This document shows positions 1-7,776 of a DNA stretch of 27,843 bases, one piece after another. The translations under genes were made by a program, and so were the position numbers. Location of the stretch: positions 1 through 27,843 of IMG/VR virus record IMGVR_UViG_3300047325_000249, one strand, 5' to 3'. The stretch comes from a virus. Numbering within the stretch: position 1 is the first letter of the stretch; each line of letters begins with the position of its first letter. The notes beneath the pieces were generated by a model. That model was not told the origin of the DNA. It did no database searches and saw only the letters and a list, made by a program, of their open reading frames with translations.

Positions 1-414
1 TTACCCGCGCTTCAGACTTACCGCCCACGTGCAGTGTCCGGACAACAGTTGCCCGTCGATGGTCTCCCCACCGCCATCGTGCTGATCGACCGCACCGGAG
101 AAGCTGATCGAGACCGTCTCCTGCCCGCCGCCTGGACGTGACAGCGATCCCTCCAGAGCATCGGTGTCGGAGACCGTGCCGCTGATGACGGTGGTGCCCT
201 GGAAGGGATCAAATGCGAACGTCCTTCGATCAACCGACATCTGACCCTTGGTAGTCTGTCCACAGCCGTCGGAATTCGGCACAACGGGTCCAGCCCAGCG
301 CCCCTCCAGGCCAATGAATCCCATCACTTTCCCCGATTGCAGCGCATCTGCGGCCTCGTTATGGCAGCCCGAAATCGTAAGCGCCAGCCAGCTAAAGAAA
401 AAAAGCCTCGTCAT
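1..414 (-). CDS. Predicted small lipoprotein of unknown function
   Basis: Complete 137-aa frame ending in TAA at the window edge. The N-terminus (MTRLFFFSWLALTISGC) is a short basic n-region, a hydrophobic stretch and a lipobox LTISGC, so the mature protein should start at Cys17 and be membrane-anchored. The rest looks like a small beta-rich domain (GRWAGPVVP near residue 38, TFAFDPFQGTTVISG in the middle, GHCTWAVSL at the end) with a few cysteines. I chose the start at 414 because it leaves a compact signal peptide and has an AAGG upstream; an in-frame ATG at 447 adds 11 residues. It is divergent from the phage operon, so it is either a host gene at a prophage border or a moron. No function is assigned. 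Confidence 0.7.
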   Translation of the reverse strand: MTRLFFFSWLALTISGCHNEAADALQSGKVMGFIGLEGRWAGPVVPNSDGCGQTTKGQMSVDRRTFAFDPFQGTTVISGTVSDTDALEGSLSRPGGGQETVSISFSGAVDQHDGGGETIDGQLLSGHCTWAVSLKRG

Positions 415-485
415 CTGAAAAAATGCCTTGCCCAGTTGCCCCAGCATGGCGTATATTTGCCGGCATGATGGCGAGATAAGCTTTG

Positions 486-503
486 GCGGCGCTCAAGCGC
501 CGC
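486..503. repeat. Perfect 7-bp palindrome in the divergent intergenic region
   Basis: GCGGCGC-TCAA-GCGCCGC lies between the divergent lipoprotein gene and the terminase gene. No T-tract follows on either strand, so a classical terminator is unlikely; an operator or a transcript hairpin is possible. The rest of 448-706 has no convincing gene. A weak promoter-like pair (TTGTCC at 544-549, CATAAC at 566-571, 16-base spacer) reads toward the terminase, but each box matches the sigma-70 consensus at only 4 of 6 positions. Confidence 0.35.
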
Positions 504-706
504 TTCGCTCTCGTCCATAGCAAAATCCATCATTTGATGCGCATTGTCCATGATAGCTCACGTCGCATAACACGGCGTGAAATGAAATTCGCGAAGTCCG
601 GCCAGGAAAGGTCTGAGGCAAGCGCGCCCCGCCGCGTCGCATTATCGTCTACCAGTTATACCTCGTCATGCCGTTCAGCCGCCCTAGCAAGTGAGCCGCC
701 CGGACT

Positions 707-2128
707 ATGCCGAGCTCACCGACTGACGCGCCTACCCTATCGCAGGAATCAGGTCGACGCAGCCGCGTCAGAATAGGTCTGCATGATTGGGCAGTCCACG
801 TATTGGAGCCGGCGCAGCAGGCGCCTGTTGCCCACCATCGCCTCCTGCTCGCGGAACTCGAGGCTTTGGCGGCCGGACAGGTCGATCGACTAATGGTGCT
901 GATGCCCCCGGGCTCAGGCAAGTCAACTTATACGTCCGTGATTTTTCCTGCCTGGTGGTTGGCCAGGTACCCGTCCAGTTCCGTAATTGCAGCATCGCAC
1001 ACGGCGTCGCTTGCCGAACATTTTAGCCGGCAAGTGAGGGCACTTGTCAGCAATGACATCTCGTCACTCAGCTCTCTGCTCCTCTCTAACAATCGGGCTG
1101 CAGGGCGCTGGCGGCTGTCCACGGGGGGGCAGTTCTTTGCGACCGGTCTGCGAGGGTCGATCGCCGGGCGTCGGGCAGACCTGATCGTCATCGACGATCC
1201 GGTAAAATCGCAGGTCGAAGCAGACAGTCCTGCGGCCCGCGAACTCGCATGGAATTGGTATCGCTTCGACCTAATCACTAGGTTGACGCCTGGTGGCCGA
1301 ATCGTTTTGGTGATGACCCGCTGGCACGAAGACGATCTTGGCGGCCGCTTGCTGAACCACGACGGTCCACAGTGGCGTGTTCTTCGGCTACCGGCTCTGG
1401 CCGAGACGAACGATCCTTTGCAACGGCCACTCGGAGCAGCGCTGTGGCCGGAATGGGAGGATGCACCGGCGCTCATGCGGAAGCGTGAAGTGGTCGGCGA
1501 GCGGGCGTGGAACGCCCTGTTCCAACAATCGCCACGCCCGCAGGAAGGCGGCCTGTTCAAGGTGGATCGCATCCTGATCCTCGACATGCCGCCCGACCCC
1601 GGAAACTCGCGTCAGGTCCGTGCATGGGACCTCGCCGCTACATTGAAGGGCGATGACAATAATCCGGACTGGAGTGTCGGCCTGAAGTTGCTCCGCGACT
1701 CAGATGGACGCTTTGTAGTTTTGGATGTCGTGCGCCTTCGTGGCACGGCATGGCAGGTCGAATGCGCGCTGGTAGATACCGCCCGGCGTGACGGACCGAA
1801 CGTTTTGGTATCATTGCCGCAGGACCCGGGGTCGGCCGGAAAGGTCGTCGCCTCACATTACGTTGCCAAGTTGGCAGGCTTTCAGACCGTCGTATCCGTT
1901 GAGACCGGTTCAAAAATCGCCCGGGCAACCCCGGTTGCGGCGCAGATGGAAGCCGGCAACATAGCGATCGTACGCGCCGGCTGGAACGTCGCTTTCACCG
2001 AGGAACTGCGTGACTTCCCACAGGGTCGCAAGGACGACCAAGTGGATGCGTTGTCACGCGCCTTCGCACGCGTTGCTCACGCCGGTGCTCCAGCCCGGCG
2101 TCTCAATGTCAATTTCGTCGCGCGATAA
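707..2128 (+). CDS. Phage terminase large subunit (ATPase-nuclease)
   Basis: 473-aa packaging motor that cuts and pumps phage DNA into the prohead through the portal. Visible motifs in order: Walker A MPPGSGKST (66-74), Walker B LIVIDD (159-164) within the ADLIVIDDP context typical of terminases, a coupling-type segment MTRWHEDDLGGRL (203-215), a WNALFQQ..P...GGLFK linker (268-285), then the RNase H-like nuclease with RAWDLAA (305-311; acidic Asp308), LPQDPGSAGK (370-379) and the C-terminal acidic cluster KDDQVDALSRAF (442-453). Length is normal for the family. It is the first gene of the late operon. No small terminase subunit is recognisable upstream in 448-706. Confidence 0.95.
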   Translation: MPSSPTDAPTLSQESGRRSRVRIGLHDWAVHVLEPAQQAPVAHHRLLLAELEALAAGQVDRLMVLMPPGSGKSTYTSVIFPAWWLARYPSSSVIAASHTASLAEHFSRQVRALVSNDISSLSSLLLSNNRAAGRWRLSTGGQFFATGLRGSIAGRRADLIVIDDPVKSQVEADSPAARELAWNWYRFDLITRLTPGGRIVLVMTRWHEDDLGGRLLNHDGPQWRVLRLPALAETNDPLQRPLGAALWPEWEDAPALMRKREVVGERAWNALFQQSPRPQEGGLFKVDRILILDMPPDPGNSRQVRAWDLAATLKGDDNNPDWSVGLKLLRDSDGRFVVLDVVRLRGTAWQVECALVDTARRDGPNVLVSLPQDPGSAGKVVASHYVAKLAGFQTVVSVETGSKIARATPVAAQMEAGNIAIVRAGWNVAFTEELRDFPQGRKDDQVDALSRAFARVAHAGAPARRLNVNFVAR

Positions 2129-2142
2129 GCGCGACCGAGCCC

Positions 2143-3621
2143 ATGAAGCCGGCAATCCTGCCGGCTCCCCTATTTCGCTCCCGGCCGTCAGGGCATCGAA
2201 TGTTCGAAACGATCTGCGATCTCATTCCGCGCGACAACGATTACGCGCCGCGGACCCGTATGCTCGACATCTTGAGACGGGTGCTTGAGGGTACATTTTA
2301 TGACGCGTTACCGTATCAGTTCCACGAGGAACGGGGCGCAGGCGGCGACTACATACCCCTGCGCGATCGTCGCCCCTCGGTGCGCTACGCGCTGTGCCGT
2401 GTGGTGGTCGAAGATAGCATTTCGCTATTGTTTAGCGAGGGACATTTCCCGACAATTGACTGTTCTGATCCGCAAACCCGCGACGTCCTAGCGGACATTG
2501 TCAGTGAGGCGCGGCTCAATCAGGTGATGACCGACGCGGCGATCCGCGGTTCGATTGGATCCGTGGCATTGCTGCTGCGGGTCTTACGCGGGCGCGTGTT
2601 CGTAACCGCGTTGGACACTGCGTACCTCACGCCGACATGGTCCGTCGACGAACCCGATACGCTCGCTTTGGTAACGGAGCGCTACAAGGTAGCCGGTAAG
2701 GTGTTGGGAGCCTCCGGTTATGACGAACTCGCAGACTCCGAAGGCGACTTCTGGTTCATGCGAACCTGGGATTGTACTAGCGAGACCTGGTTCGTTCCGT
2801 TTCCGGTTGGCGATGAGGCCGATCCTGTCATCGATGATCTACGGAGCGTGCAACATAATCTAGGCTTTGTCCCCCTCGTGTGGGTCCGGAACCTGCCTGG
2901 GCTTTCATCTACCGGGAGCACTGATGAGGGTGCCTGTACATTTCGCGCTGCAATCGAGACACAGATTGAAATCGACTACCAGCTTAGCCAGGCAGGAAGA
3001 GGTTTGAAATACAGCAGCGACCCGACCCTACTGATCAAGGAACCGGCTTCGACCGACAGTCAGATCGTCAAAGGCGCGGGAAACGCTCTGGTCGTAAATG
3101 AGAATGGCGATGCCAAACTGCTGGAAATCGGTGGTACCGCGTCTGCGGCGGTTATTGAATATGTCCGCACACTGCGCGAGTTCGCCTTGGAAAGCGTCCA
3201 TGGCAATCGTGCAAATGCCGACAGGGTTTCTGCCGCACAATCGGGTCGTGCGCTGGAACTGCTGAACCAAGGGCTGATCTGGCTCGCTGACAACCTGCGC
3301 ATCAGCTACGGAGAGGGTGCGCTACTCCAGCTCGCTCGAATGATATTGCGTGCCGCGCAGACGTATCCCCTCACAGTCATGGGGCAGCCGGCACCGCCCT
3401 TGGACCCGAGTGTGCGCCTCTCCCTCAAGTGGCCTCGCTGGTATGCCCCGACCGCCGATGATCGCCAGAAAGATGCACAGACGCTCTCGACTTTGGCCGC
3501 AGCCGGCCAGATCAGCCGCGAGACAGCCGTCAAATCCATTGCCGACACCTATGACATTGCTGATGTCGTTGGCGAGTTGGCACGCATCGCGTCGGATTGG
3601 AAGTCGGGAAGGATAGTCTGA
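2143..3621 (+). CDS. Phage portal protein
   Basis: 492-aa protein between terminase and scaffold, the usual place for the portal. It resembles SPP1 gp6-type portals: an N-terminal region with VVVEDSISLLF, a central mixed domain, then a helical part (ETQIEIDYQLSQAGRGLKY; SAAQSGRALELLNQGLIWLADNLR; LLQLARMILRAAQ) that would form the stem and wing of the dodecameric ring. It forms the DNA channel at the head vertex and docks the terminase. The first ATG (2143) has no clear ribosome site; an ATG at 2200 (MFETICDLIPRD) with a nearby GGG is a plausible alternative that removes 19 residues. The stop overlaps the next start (TGATG). Confidence 0.88.
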   Translation: MKPAILPAPLFRSRPSGHRMFETICDLIPRDNDYAPRTRMLDILRRVLEGTFYDALPYQFHEERGAGGDYIPLRDRRPSVRYALCRVVVEDSISLLFSEGHFPTIDCSDPQTRDVLADIVSEARLNQVMTDAAIRGSIGSVALLLRVLRGRVFVTALDTAYLTPTWSVDEPDTLALVTERYKVAGKVLGASGYDELADSEGDFWFMRTWDCTSETWFVPFPVGDEADPVIDDLRSVQHNLGFVPLVWVRNLPGLSSTGSTDEGACTFRAAIETQIEIDYQLSQAGRGLKYSSDPTLLIKEPASTDSQIVKGAGNALVVNENGDAKLLEIGGTASAAVIEYVRTLREFALESVHGNRANADRVSAAQSGRALELLNQGLIWLADNLRISYGEGALLQLARMILRAAQTYPLTVMGQPAPPLDPSVRLSLKWPRWYAPTADDRQKDAQTLSTLAAAGQISRETAVKSIADTYDIADVVGELARIASDWKSGRIV

Positions 3622-4046
3622 TGTCGAATTCTCCTGAGCAGCCGCCCGAAGATCCCAACGCCGCTGTGACGGCCGAATTGCGTGCGCGCGCCGACGCTCT
3701 AGAACGCCAGTTGGTGGAACTGCAACGCAACACGGAATGCCGTCTCATACGTGCCGAGTTGAAGGCAGAAGCCGTGCGCGCAGGAATGATCGACTTGGAC
3801 GGGCTTCGTCTGATCGATCTGCCGGCTCTTAAGCTGAACGACCAGGGTGAGGTCGAGGGGGCCACCGTACTGATGCAGGATCTCCGGAAGAGCAAGCCAT
3901 GGTTGTTCGCCGCAGCCGCGCCGCCCTCATCCTCCAACCCGACCAGCCCCCCCCCTGCGACGCCGACAAAGCAGAAGATGGCCACCGAAATGACTGAGGC
4001 GGAATATCGCGCCGCCCGCGCCGCGATCGTGAAGCATCGGCGTTGA
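3621..4046 (+). CDS. Capsid scaffold / assembly protein
   Basis: 141-aa charged protein starting at the ATG that overlaps the portal stop, with GGAAGGA about 10 bases upstream. Residues ~15-50 are heptad-like and coiled-coil (AELRARADALERQLVELQ). They are followed by AVRAGMIDLDGLRLID and VLMQDLRKSKPWLF, a pattern common in scaffold-like proteins encoded just before capsid genes. A Pro/Ser-rich linker (residues ~98-115) leads to a basic C-terminal helix (EAEYRAARAAIVKHRR), where scaffolds often bind capsid subunits. It probably guides prohead assembly and leaves or is degraded before packaging. No protease motif is visible in it or its neighbours. The assignment rests on context and sequence pattern. 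Confidence 0.75.
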   Translation: MSNSPEQPPEDPNAAVTAELRARADALERQLVELQRNTECRLIRAELKAEAVRAGMIDLDGLRLIDLPALKLNDQGEVEGATVLMQDLRKSKPWLFAAAAPPSSSNPTSPPPATPTKQKMATEMTEAEYRAARAAIVKHRR

Positions 4047-4095
4047 TGTCCCTCGACTACGGCCAAAAATCCGATCCGAAGGAGTAACACCAGAC

Positions 4096-5418
4096 ATGCC
4101 TATTCAGAACTTTCCGCCGGCATTGCAGCCGATCATTCAGCAGGGTTTCCTGGAGCGTGAATTTCAGCAGGCACTGCGCTCGCGCCTTGGCTATCGGGCC
4201 TGCGCGGATCGCGAGATAATTGCTGTCGGCATTGGTGAGACGCTCACCAAGACCCGGGTCGGACTTAAGCCAACGGTGACAACGCCGCTGGCGCCGGCCA
4301 CCAATACCAATCTTGACAATGGCTTGACGCCAACGAACTGGGGCGTCGAGCAATATACCCTGTCCATCAATCACTACGCGGCCACCACCGACCTCAACAT
4401 GGTGACAAGCCGTGTCGGCATCGCTAGCCAGTTCCTGCAGAATGCATACGTCAATGGCGAGCAGGCCGGCCGAAGCCTGGACGAGATTGCGCGCAATGCA
4501 CTGTTTAACGCCTATTTCGGCGGAAATACCCGCGTGCGGGTCTCGCTTACTTCGGCGAACGTCAATCTCTTGGTTGACGATATTCGGGGCTTCCAATTTG
4601 CCTTTGTGAACGGCGTGCAGACTGCCGTCAGCGCGACGAATACGCTGCTGGTTACGGTAGGCAGCGACTCCTATACAGTCGTTGGCACTGCAGCAGACTC
4701 TACCAACGTCTCCACTGCGCCCAATGGCGTCTCTGGCATCCTGACGTTCGCGACGAGTGTCTCCGTTGCCGACGGTACGGCGGGAAATACTGTCACGGCG
4801 GCGACAGCATCGGTCATTGTCCGTCCTTCACAGCGTGGCAACACCAGCGAACTTCTGGCCAGCGATACGCTGACCATGAGTAATCTTCTGGATGCAGTAT
4901 CGAAATTGAGAATCAATGCCGTGCCAGAGATCGATGGCGTGTATAATTGTTATCTTGACCCCGTCTCGGCAAGGCAGCTGTTCGCAGATCCGGATTTCAA
5001 ACAGCTCTTCCAGGGCGCAACCTCGATGAACCAGGTTTTCCGCCAGGGGATGGTGAACAGTTTTCTCGGTCTCCGCTTCATACCTACAACCGAGGCGTTC
5101 GTGCAGACGCATCCGACGATCCCTAGCCTGATGGTGCGTCGTCCGATCATTTGCGGCCAGGGAGCCCTGATCGAGGGCGACTTCGCCGGAATGGCAGCCG
5201 AAGATGTGGCGCCGGCGGACTCGATCGTCACTATCGTCGACGATGTCGCGATGGTGACCCGCGAGCCGATCGATCGTTTGCAGCAGATCATCGCCCAATC
5301 CTGGTACTGGATCGGCGGTTTCTGCACACCGTCCGACACCACAACCAATCCATCGACAGTCCCCACCGCCTCTAACGCTGCATTCAAACGCGCCGTGATG
5401 GTTGAGCATATCGGCTAG
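4096..5418 (+). CDS. Major capsid protein
   Basis: 440-aa protein with a good ribosome site (GGAG at 4081-4084). Position after portal and scaffold, size and sequence style fit a phage major head protein. The segment GLTPTNWGVEQYTLSINHYA, followed by LNMVTSRVGIAS, matches the part of HK97-fold capsid proteins that carries the E-loop and spine helix, and the C-terminal part (LDPVSARQLFADPDFKQLF; GLRFIPTTEAF; VTREPIDRLQQIIAQSWYWIGGFC) fits the P and A domains. Residues about 146-255 form a Thr/Val/Ser-rich, beta-predicted insertion that interrupts the fold and could be an I-domain-like or surface-decorating insertion. The function is a confident call; the fold assignment is inferred. Confidence 0.88.
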   Translation: MPIQNFPPALQPIIQQGFLEREFQQALRSRLGYRACADREIIAVGIGETLTKTRVGLKPTVTTPLAPATNTNLDNGLTPTNWGVEQYTLSINHYAATTDLNMVTSRVGIASQFLQNAYVNGEQAGRSLDEIARNALFNAYFGGNTRVRVSLTSANVNLLVDDIRGFQFAFVNGVQTAVSATNTLLVTVGSDSYTVVGTAADSTNVSTAPNGVSGILTFATSVSVADGTAGNTVTAATASVIVRPSQRGNTSELLASDTLTMSNLLDAVSKLRINAVPEIDGVYNCYLDPVSARQLFADPDFKQLFQGATSMNQVFRQGMVNSFLGLRFIPTTEAFVQTHPTIPSLMVRRPIICGQGALIEGDFAGMAAEDVAPADSIVTIVDDVAMVTREPIDRLQQIIAQSWYWIGGFCTPSDTTTNPSTVPTASNAAFKRAVMVEHIG

Positions 5419-5473
5419 AACGAGTGCGTCGTGCTGCGAAGCTAAATTCACGGTAAAACAGGATGGCACACAG

Positions 5474-5782
5474 ATGGCTTCCGGTTCCACCATGCCGTTC
5501 CGCCCCACCGGGACGGTTTCGCTTAATACGACTACAGCCTCAGCCAACATTGCACTTGCGGGCGGTGGAGACTCGGTTGTTGTCACCAATCTGACTGGGT
5601 CTCTGGCATATGTCAGGTTCGGCTCAGATGCGAACGTCGTCGCTACAACGGCAGATATGCCGGTGCTTCCCAACGCCCATGTAATGCTCGGCGTCAACTC
5701 TGTCATTGGGTATGCCGCAGTCGTCTTGGTCACGGGCACTGGTAGCGTGCTGTTCACGCGCGGCGACGGCTCCTATCTCTGA
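5474..5782 (+). CDS. Small beta-rich virion (head decoration/fiber-like) protein
   Basis: 102-aa Thr/Ala/Val-rich protein. I start it at ATG 5474, which has an AGGA about 10 bases upstream; the longer frame back to a TTG at 5402 would run into the capsid gene and adds a non-conserved-looking leader. The sequence pattern (TVSLNTTTASANIAL; SVVVTNLTGSLAYVRFGSDANVVAT; DGSYL end) is all-beta and resembles small capsid-associated proteins encoded right after the major capsid gene in alphaproteobacterial phages, which often act as decoration or head-fiber subunits. Its stop overlaps the next start as TGATG. Exact role unknown. Confidence 0.7.
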   Translation: MASGSTMPFRPTGTVSLNTTTASANIALAGGGDSVVVTNLTGSLAYVRFGSDANVVATTADMPVLPNAHVMLGVNSVIGYAAVVLVTGTGSVLFTRGDGSYL

Positions 5783-6156
5783 TGTTTTCAGATTCCGAAA
5801 AGACCGATATCCGGCGGTTCTGCGGTTATCCGGCCTATGGTGGCACCGCGGCGGGCTTCGAGAATTGGCGTTTCTACCAGGCGTACGGGCTTCTTGAGTT
5901 CCGCATGAATAATCTTTCATGTACCGAGGAAACTGTCGTCAGAAGGTATTTGGCGACTCTGAATGGACTGGAAGCCGCTGTACCGATGGCCGCACAGAAT
6001 CTCGACACCGATCAAGCAGCGGTTTGGACGCATAATCGCGACGAGGTTCCTGATCGTACGACGCTTTTTGATGACTGGCGTCGCCGCCTGTGCTCTTTTT
6101 TTGGGCTTCCGCCGGGTCCTGGCCTTGCGTCCTCCGGTATCACGATCGTCGTCTGA
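5782..6156 (+). CDS. Head-tail connector / head completion protein
   Basis: 124-aa protein whose ATG overlaps the preceding stop (TGATG). It starts FSDSEKTDIRRFCGYPAYGG, is mainly helical (ETVVRRYLATLNGLEAAV) and ends DDWRRRLCSFFGLPPGPGL. Size, helical content and position right after the capsid genes match the gp6/gp15-type adaptors that form a ring under the portal. The similarity to small connector proteins in Acetobacteraceae prophages is from memory. No enzymatic motif is seen. A role in the neck is inferred from order. Confidence 0.65.
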   Translation: MFSDSEKTDIRRFCGYPAYGGTAAGFENWRFYQAYGLLEFRMNNLSCTEETVVRRYLATLNGLEAAVPMAAQNLDTDQAAVWTHNRDEVPDRTTLFDDWRRRLCSFFGLPPGPGLASSGITIVV

Positions 6157-6801
6157 ATGTCGCTCGAGCATATCCAAGATCGCATCCGCTGGGGACTAAA
6201 TGTTGCCGCGCGAAAAGTCGGTAGAACAACGGATGTCTACAGACCCTCAGGCTTTGCAGCGCCGATCTCACCCAGCAATCGGTTTCTTCGTCTTCATGCC
6301 GCCTTCAGCGGCCCTGATAACCGGTTCCTTGCGCCCAATGGTTACGGGGCCGCGATGTGGCACGGCGTCTTCGATGCTGCCTACACTCAGGTCGGCGACT
6401 ACCTCGTCCAGGATAGCCAGATATGGTTCATTGCCGCACAACAGGATCTTCTACCGGTGCTGTGCGTAAGAGCGGACCGTTTTATCTCGTTCTCACGCTC
6501 CGACGCACCGTCGACTGCCGGGGTAAATTCGTATAGTGGCGTAACGGCGGACACCAACACGCCGCTGCTGACGGGCTGGCCGGCTAGCATTCTTGGTGTT
6601 GGCGGCGCTGGACAACCGGCGGCTGACTTGCCTTCCGACCAATCGGTGCCTTACTGGACAGTACTGATGCCGGCCTTCGGGGATGTCGTTCTGTTGCCAG
6701 CTGACCGTATGCAGGACGATCTGGGGCGAAACGCTACAGTGGCGGCTGCAGAGCTTACGTCCCTGGGCTGGCGTATCACGGTCCAGCAGTCGAGCACCTG
6801 A
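6157..6801 (+). CDS. Neck / head-closure structural protein
   Basis: 214-aa protein beginning directly after the previous stop, with no gap. The sequence opens with a helical part (LEHIQDRIRWGLNVAARKVG), then becomes beta-rich with segments such as VGDYLVQDSQIWFIAAQQDLLPVLCVRADR, which recall head-closure proteins that plug the portal channel. The end (TVLMPAFGDVVLLPADRMQDDLGRNATV) fits a soluble structural protein. It lies between the connector and the tail terminator candidate, where head-closure proteins usually sit. I do not recognise a named family with certainty. Confidence 0.6.
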   Translation: MSLEHIQDRIRWGLNVAARKVGRTTDVYRPSGFAAPISPSNRFLRLHAAFSGPDNRFLAPNGYGAAMWHGVFDAAYTQVGDYLVQDSQIWFIAAQQDLLPVLCVRADRFISFSRSDAPSTAGVNSYSGVTADTNTPLLTGWPASILGVGGAGQPAADLPSDQSVPYWTVLMPAFGDVVLLPADRMQDDLGRNATVAAAELTSLGWRITVQQSST

Positions 6802-7610
6802 TGGCGGATCAATCGGACGTGGAAAGCGAGCTCGTTACGCTCGTTTCCGCGGCACTTTACCCCGATGGTATCGGCTCAAGCAGCGTCCCTGGACCACTCT
6901 GCCGCGTCTATCGTGGATGGCCAAAAGCTGCGGCACTGAATTCGGACCTTGCGGCCGGCCGAATCAACGTCACCGTCTTTCCTGCCGGCACGGCAGTACG
7001 CAATACAACGCGATATCCCAACGAGTGGACCACGACCCCGGTGGCGCCAACGCTGACTGCAACCACTGCCGGGCCTATTGTTACATTTGGTGGTTCCTCC
7101 ACGATGGGGCAGCTGGCGGGCGTTCGTGTCGACGGGCGGAGCTACGTCTATCGGACGAGCTCAAATGACACACCATCATCGGTCGCCGCGAACATTGCAG
7201 CATTGGCTCGCGCCGATGGCATCGTGACGCTTTCCTACGCGACGCTGATTTTCCAGGGTGCTGGGGACGTGCTGGCGCGGGTTGTGGCCGACGCACCCGG
7301 CCTCATGGAAGTGCGCCGCCAGACGCAAAGCTTCCGCATTATTTGCTGGTGCCCATCGCCGTCGTTACGCGACGCTGTGGCAATCGCCATCGATACGGCA
7401 CTCGCCACCATGTACTTTATTACTATGCCGGACAGTACCGCAGCTAGGCTGATCTTCTTGGGAAGCACGGTGTTCGACCAGTCTCAGGATGCAATTTTAT
7501 ACCGTCGTGACCTGATCTACACCGTCGAGTACGCGACGACGATCACCTCGCTGCAGCCTTCAATGCTGTTCGGGAGTCTCGATCTCAATGCAGAAGATTA
7601 TATAGTTTAG
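6801..7610 (+). CDS. Tail terminator / neck protein
   Basis: 269-aa protein starting in a TGATG overlap with its upstream neighbour. The N-terminal part (VESELVTLVSAALYPDG; GRINVTVFPAGTAVRNTTRYPNEW) and the C-terminal part (FRIICWCPSPSLRDAVAIAIDTALATMYFI; RRDLIYTVEYATTI) look like the alpha/beta tail-terminator fold that caps the tail tube and couples it to the neck. A central segment (about residues 75-160) adds a beta-rich domain with RVDGRSYVYRTSSNDTPSSVA. Position just upstream of sheath and tube supports the call. Function is inferred mainly from context. Confidence 0.6.
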   Translation: MADQSDVESELVTLVSAALYPDGIGSSSVPGPLCRVYRGWPKAAALNSDLAAGRINVTVFPAGTAVRNTTRYPNEWTTTPVAPTLTATTAGPIVTFGGSSTMGQLAGVRVDGRSYVYRTSSNDTPSSVAANIAALARADGIVTLSYATLIFQGAGDVLARVVADAPGLMEVRRQTQSFRIICWCPSPSLRDAVAIAIDTALATMYFITMPDSTAARLIFLGSTVFDQSQDAILYRRDLIYTVEYATTITSLQPSMLFGSLDLNAEDYIV

Positions 7611-7623
7611 TTTTGGAGCTATC

Positions 7624-7773
7624 ATGGATATGCATTTGGTCGTTGTGAAGCCCTTCAGTGGGTTCGCCCGGGGCGATGTTGTTACTGATAAGGCACAGAT
7701 TGCAGACATTCTCCGAGGCGAACAAGCGGCTCACGTCGTACGTGTCGCCGTGCCGTCACAGAAGGAGGGCTAA
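7624..7773 (+). CDS. 49-aa conserved-position phage protein before the tail sheath
   Basis: A 49-codon frame (MDMHLVVVKPFSGFARGD ... VRVAVPSQKEG) filling the gap between the terminator candidate and the sheath gene. It has a good ribosome site (GGAG at 7614-7617) and ends three bases before the sheath ATG; its last codons supply the GAAGGAGG ribosome site of the sheath gene. The sequence is compact and beta-rich with a KPF.G..RGD..TD.AQI..IL.GE pattern. Contractile-tailed phages often carry a tiny gene at this point (DUF2635 in Mu-like phages), but I do not claim homology. It may be a small structural or coupling protein; the function is unknown. Confidence 0.7.
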   Translation: MDMHLVVVKPFSGFARGDVVTDKAQIADILRGEQAAHVVRVAVPSQKEG

Positions 7774-7776
7774 GCA

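Noticed and set aside
483-776. 97-codon plus-strand ORF before the terminase, considered as a small terminase
   Set aside because: TTG start, basic low-information sequence, no helix-turn-helix look, and it overlaps the terminase by 70 bases.
4828-5757. 309-codon minus-strand ORF across the capsid gene
   Set aside because: Antisense to the capsid and decoration genes, Asp/Arg/His-rich shadow composition, no ribosome site or motif.
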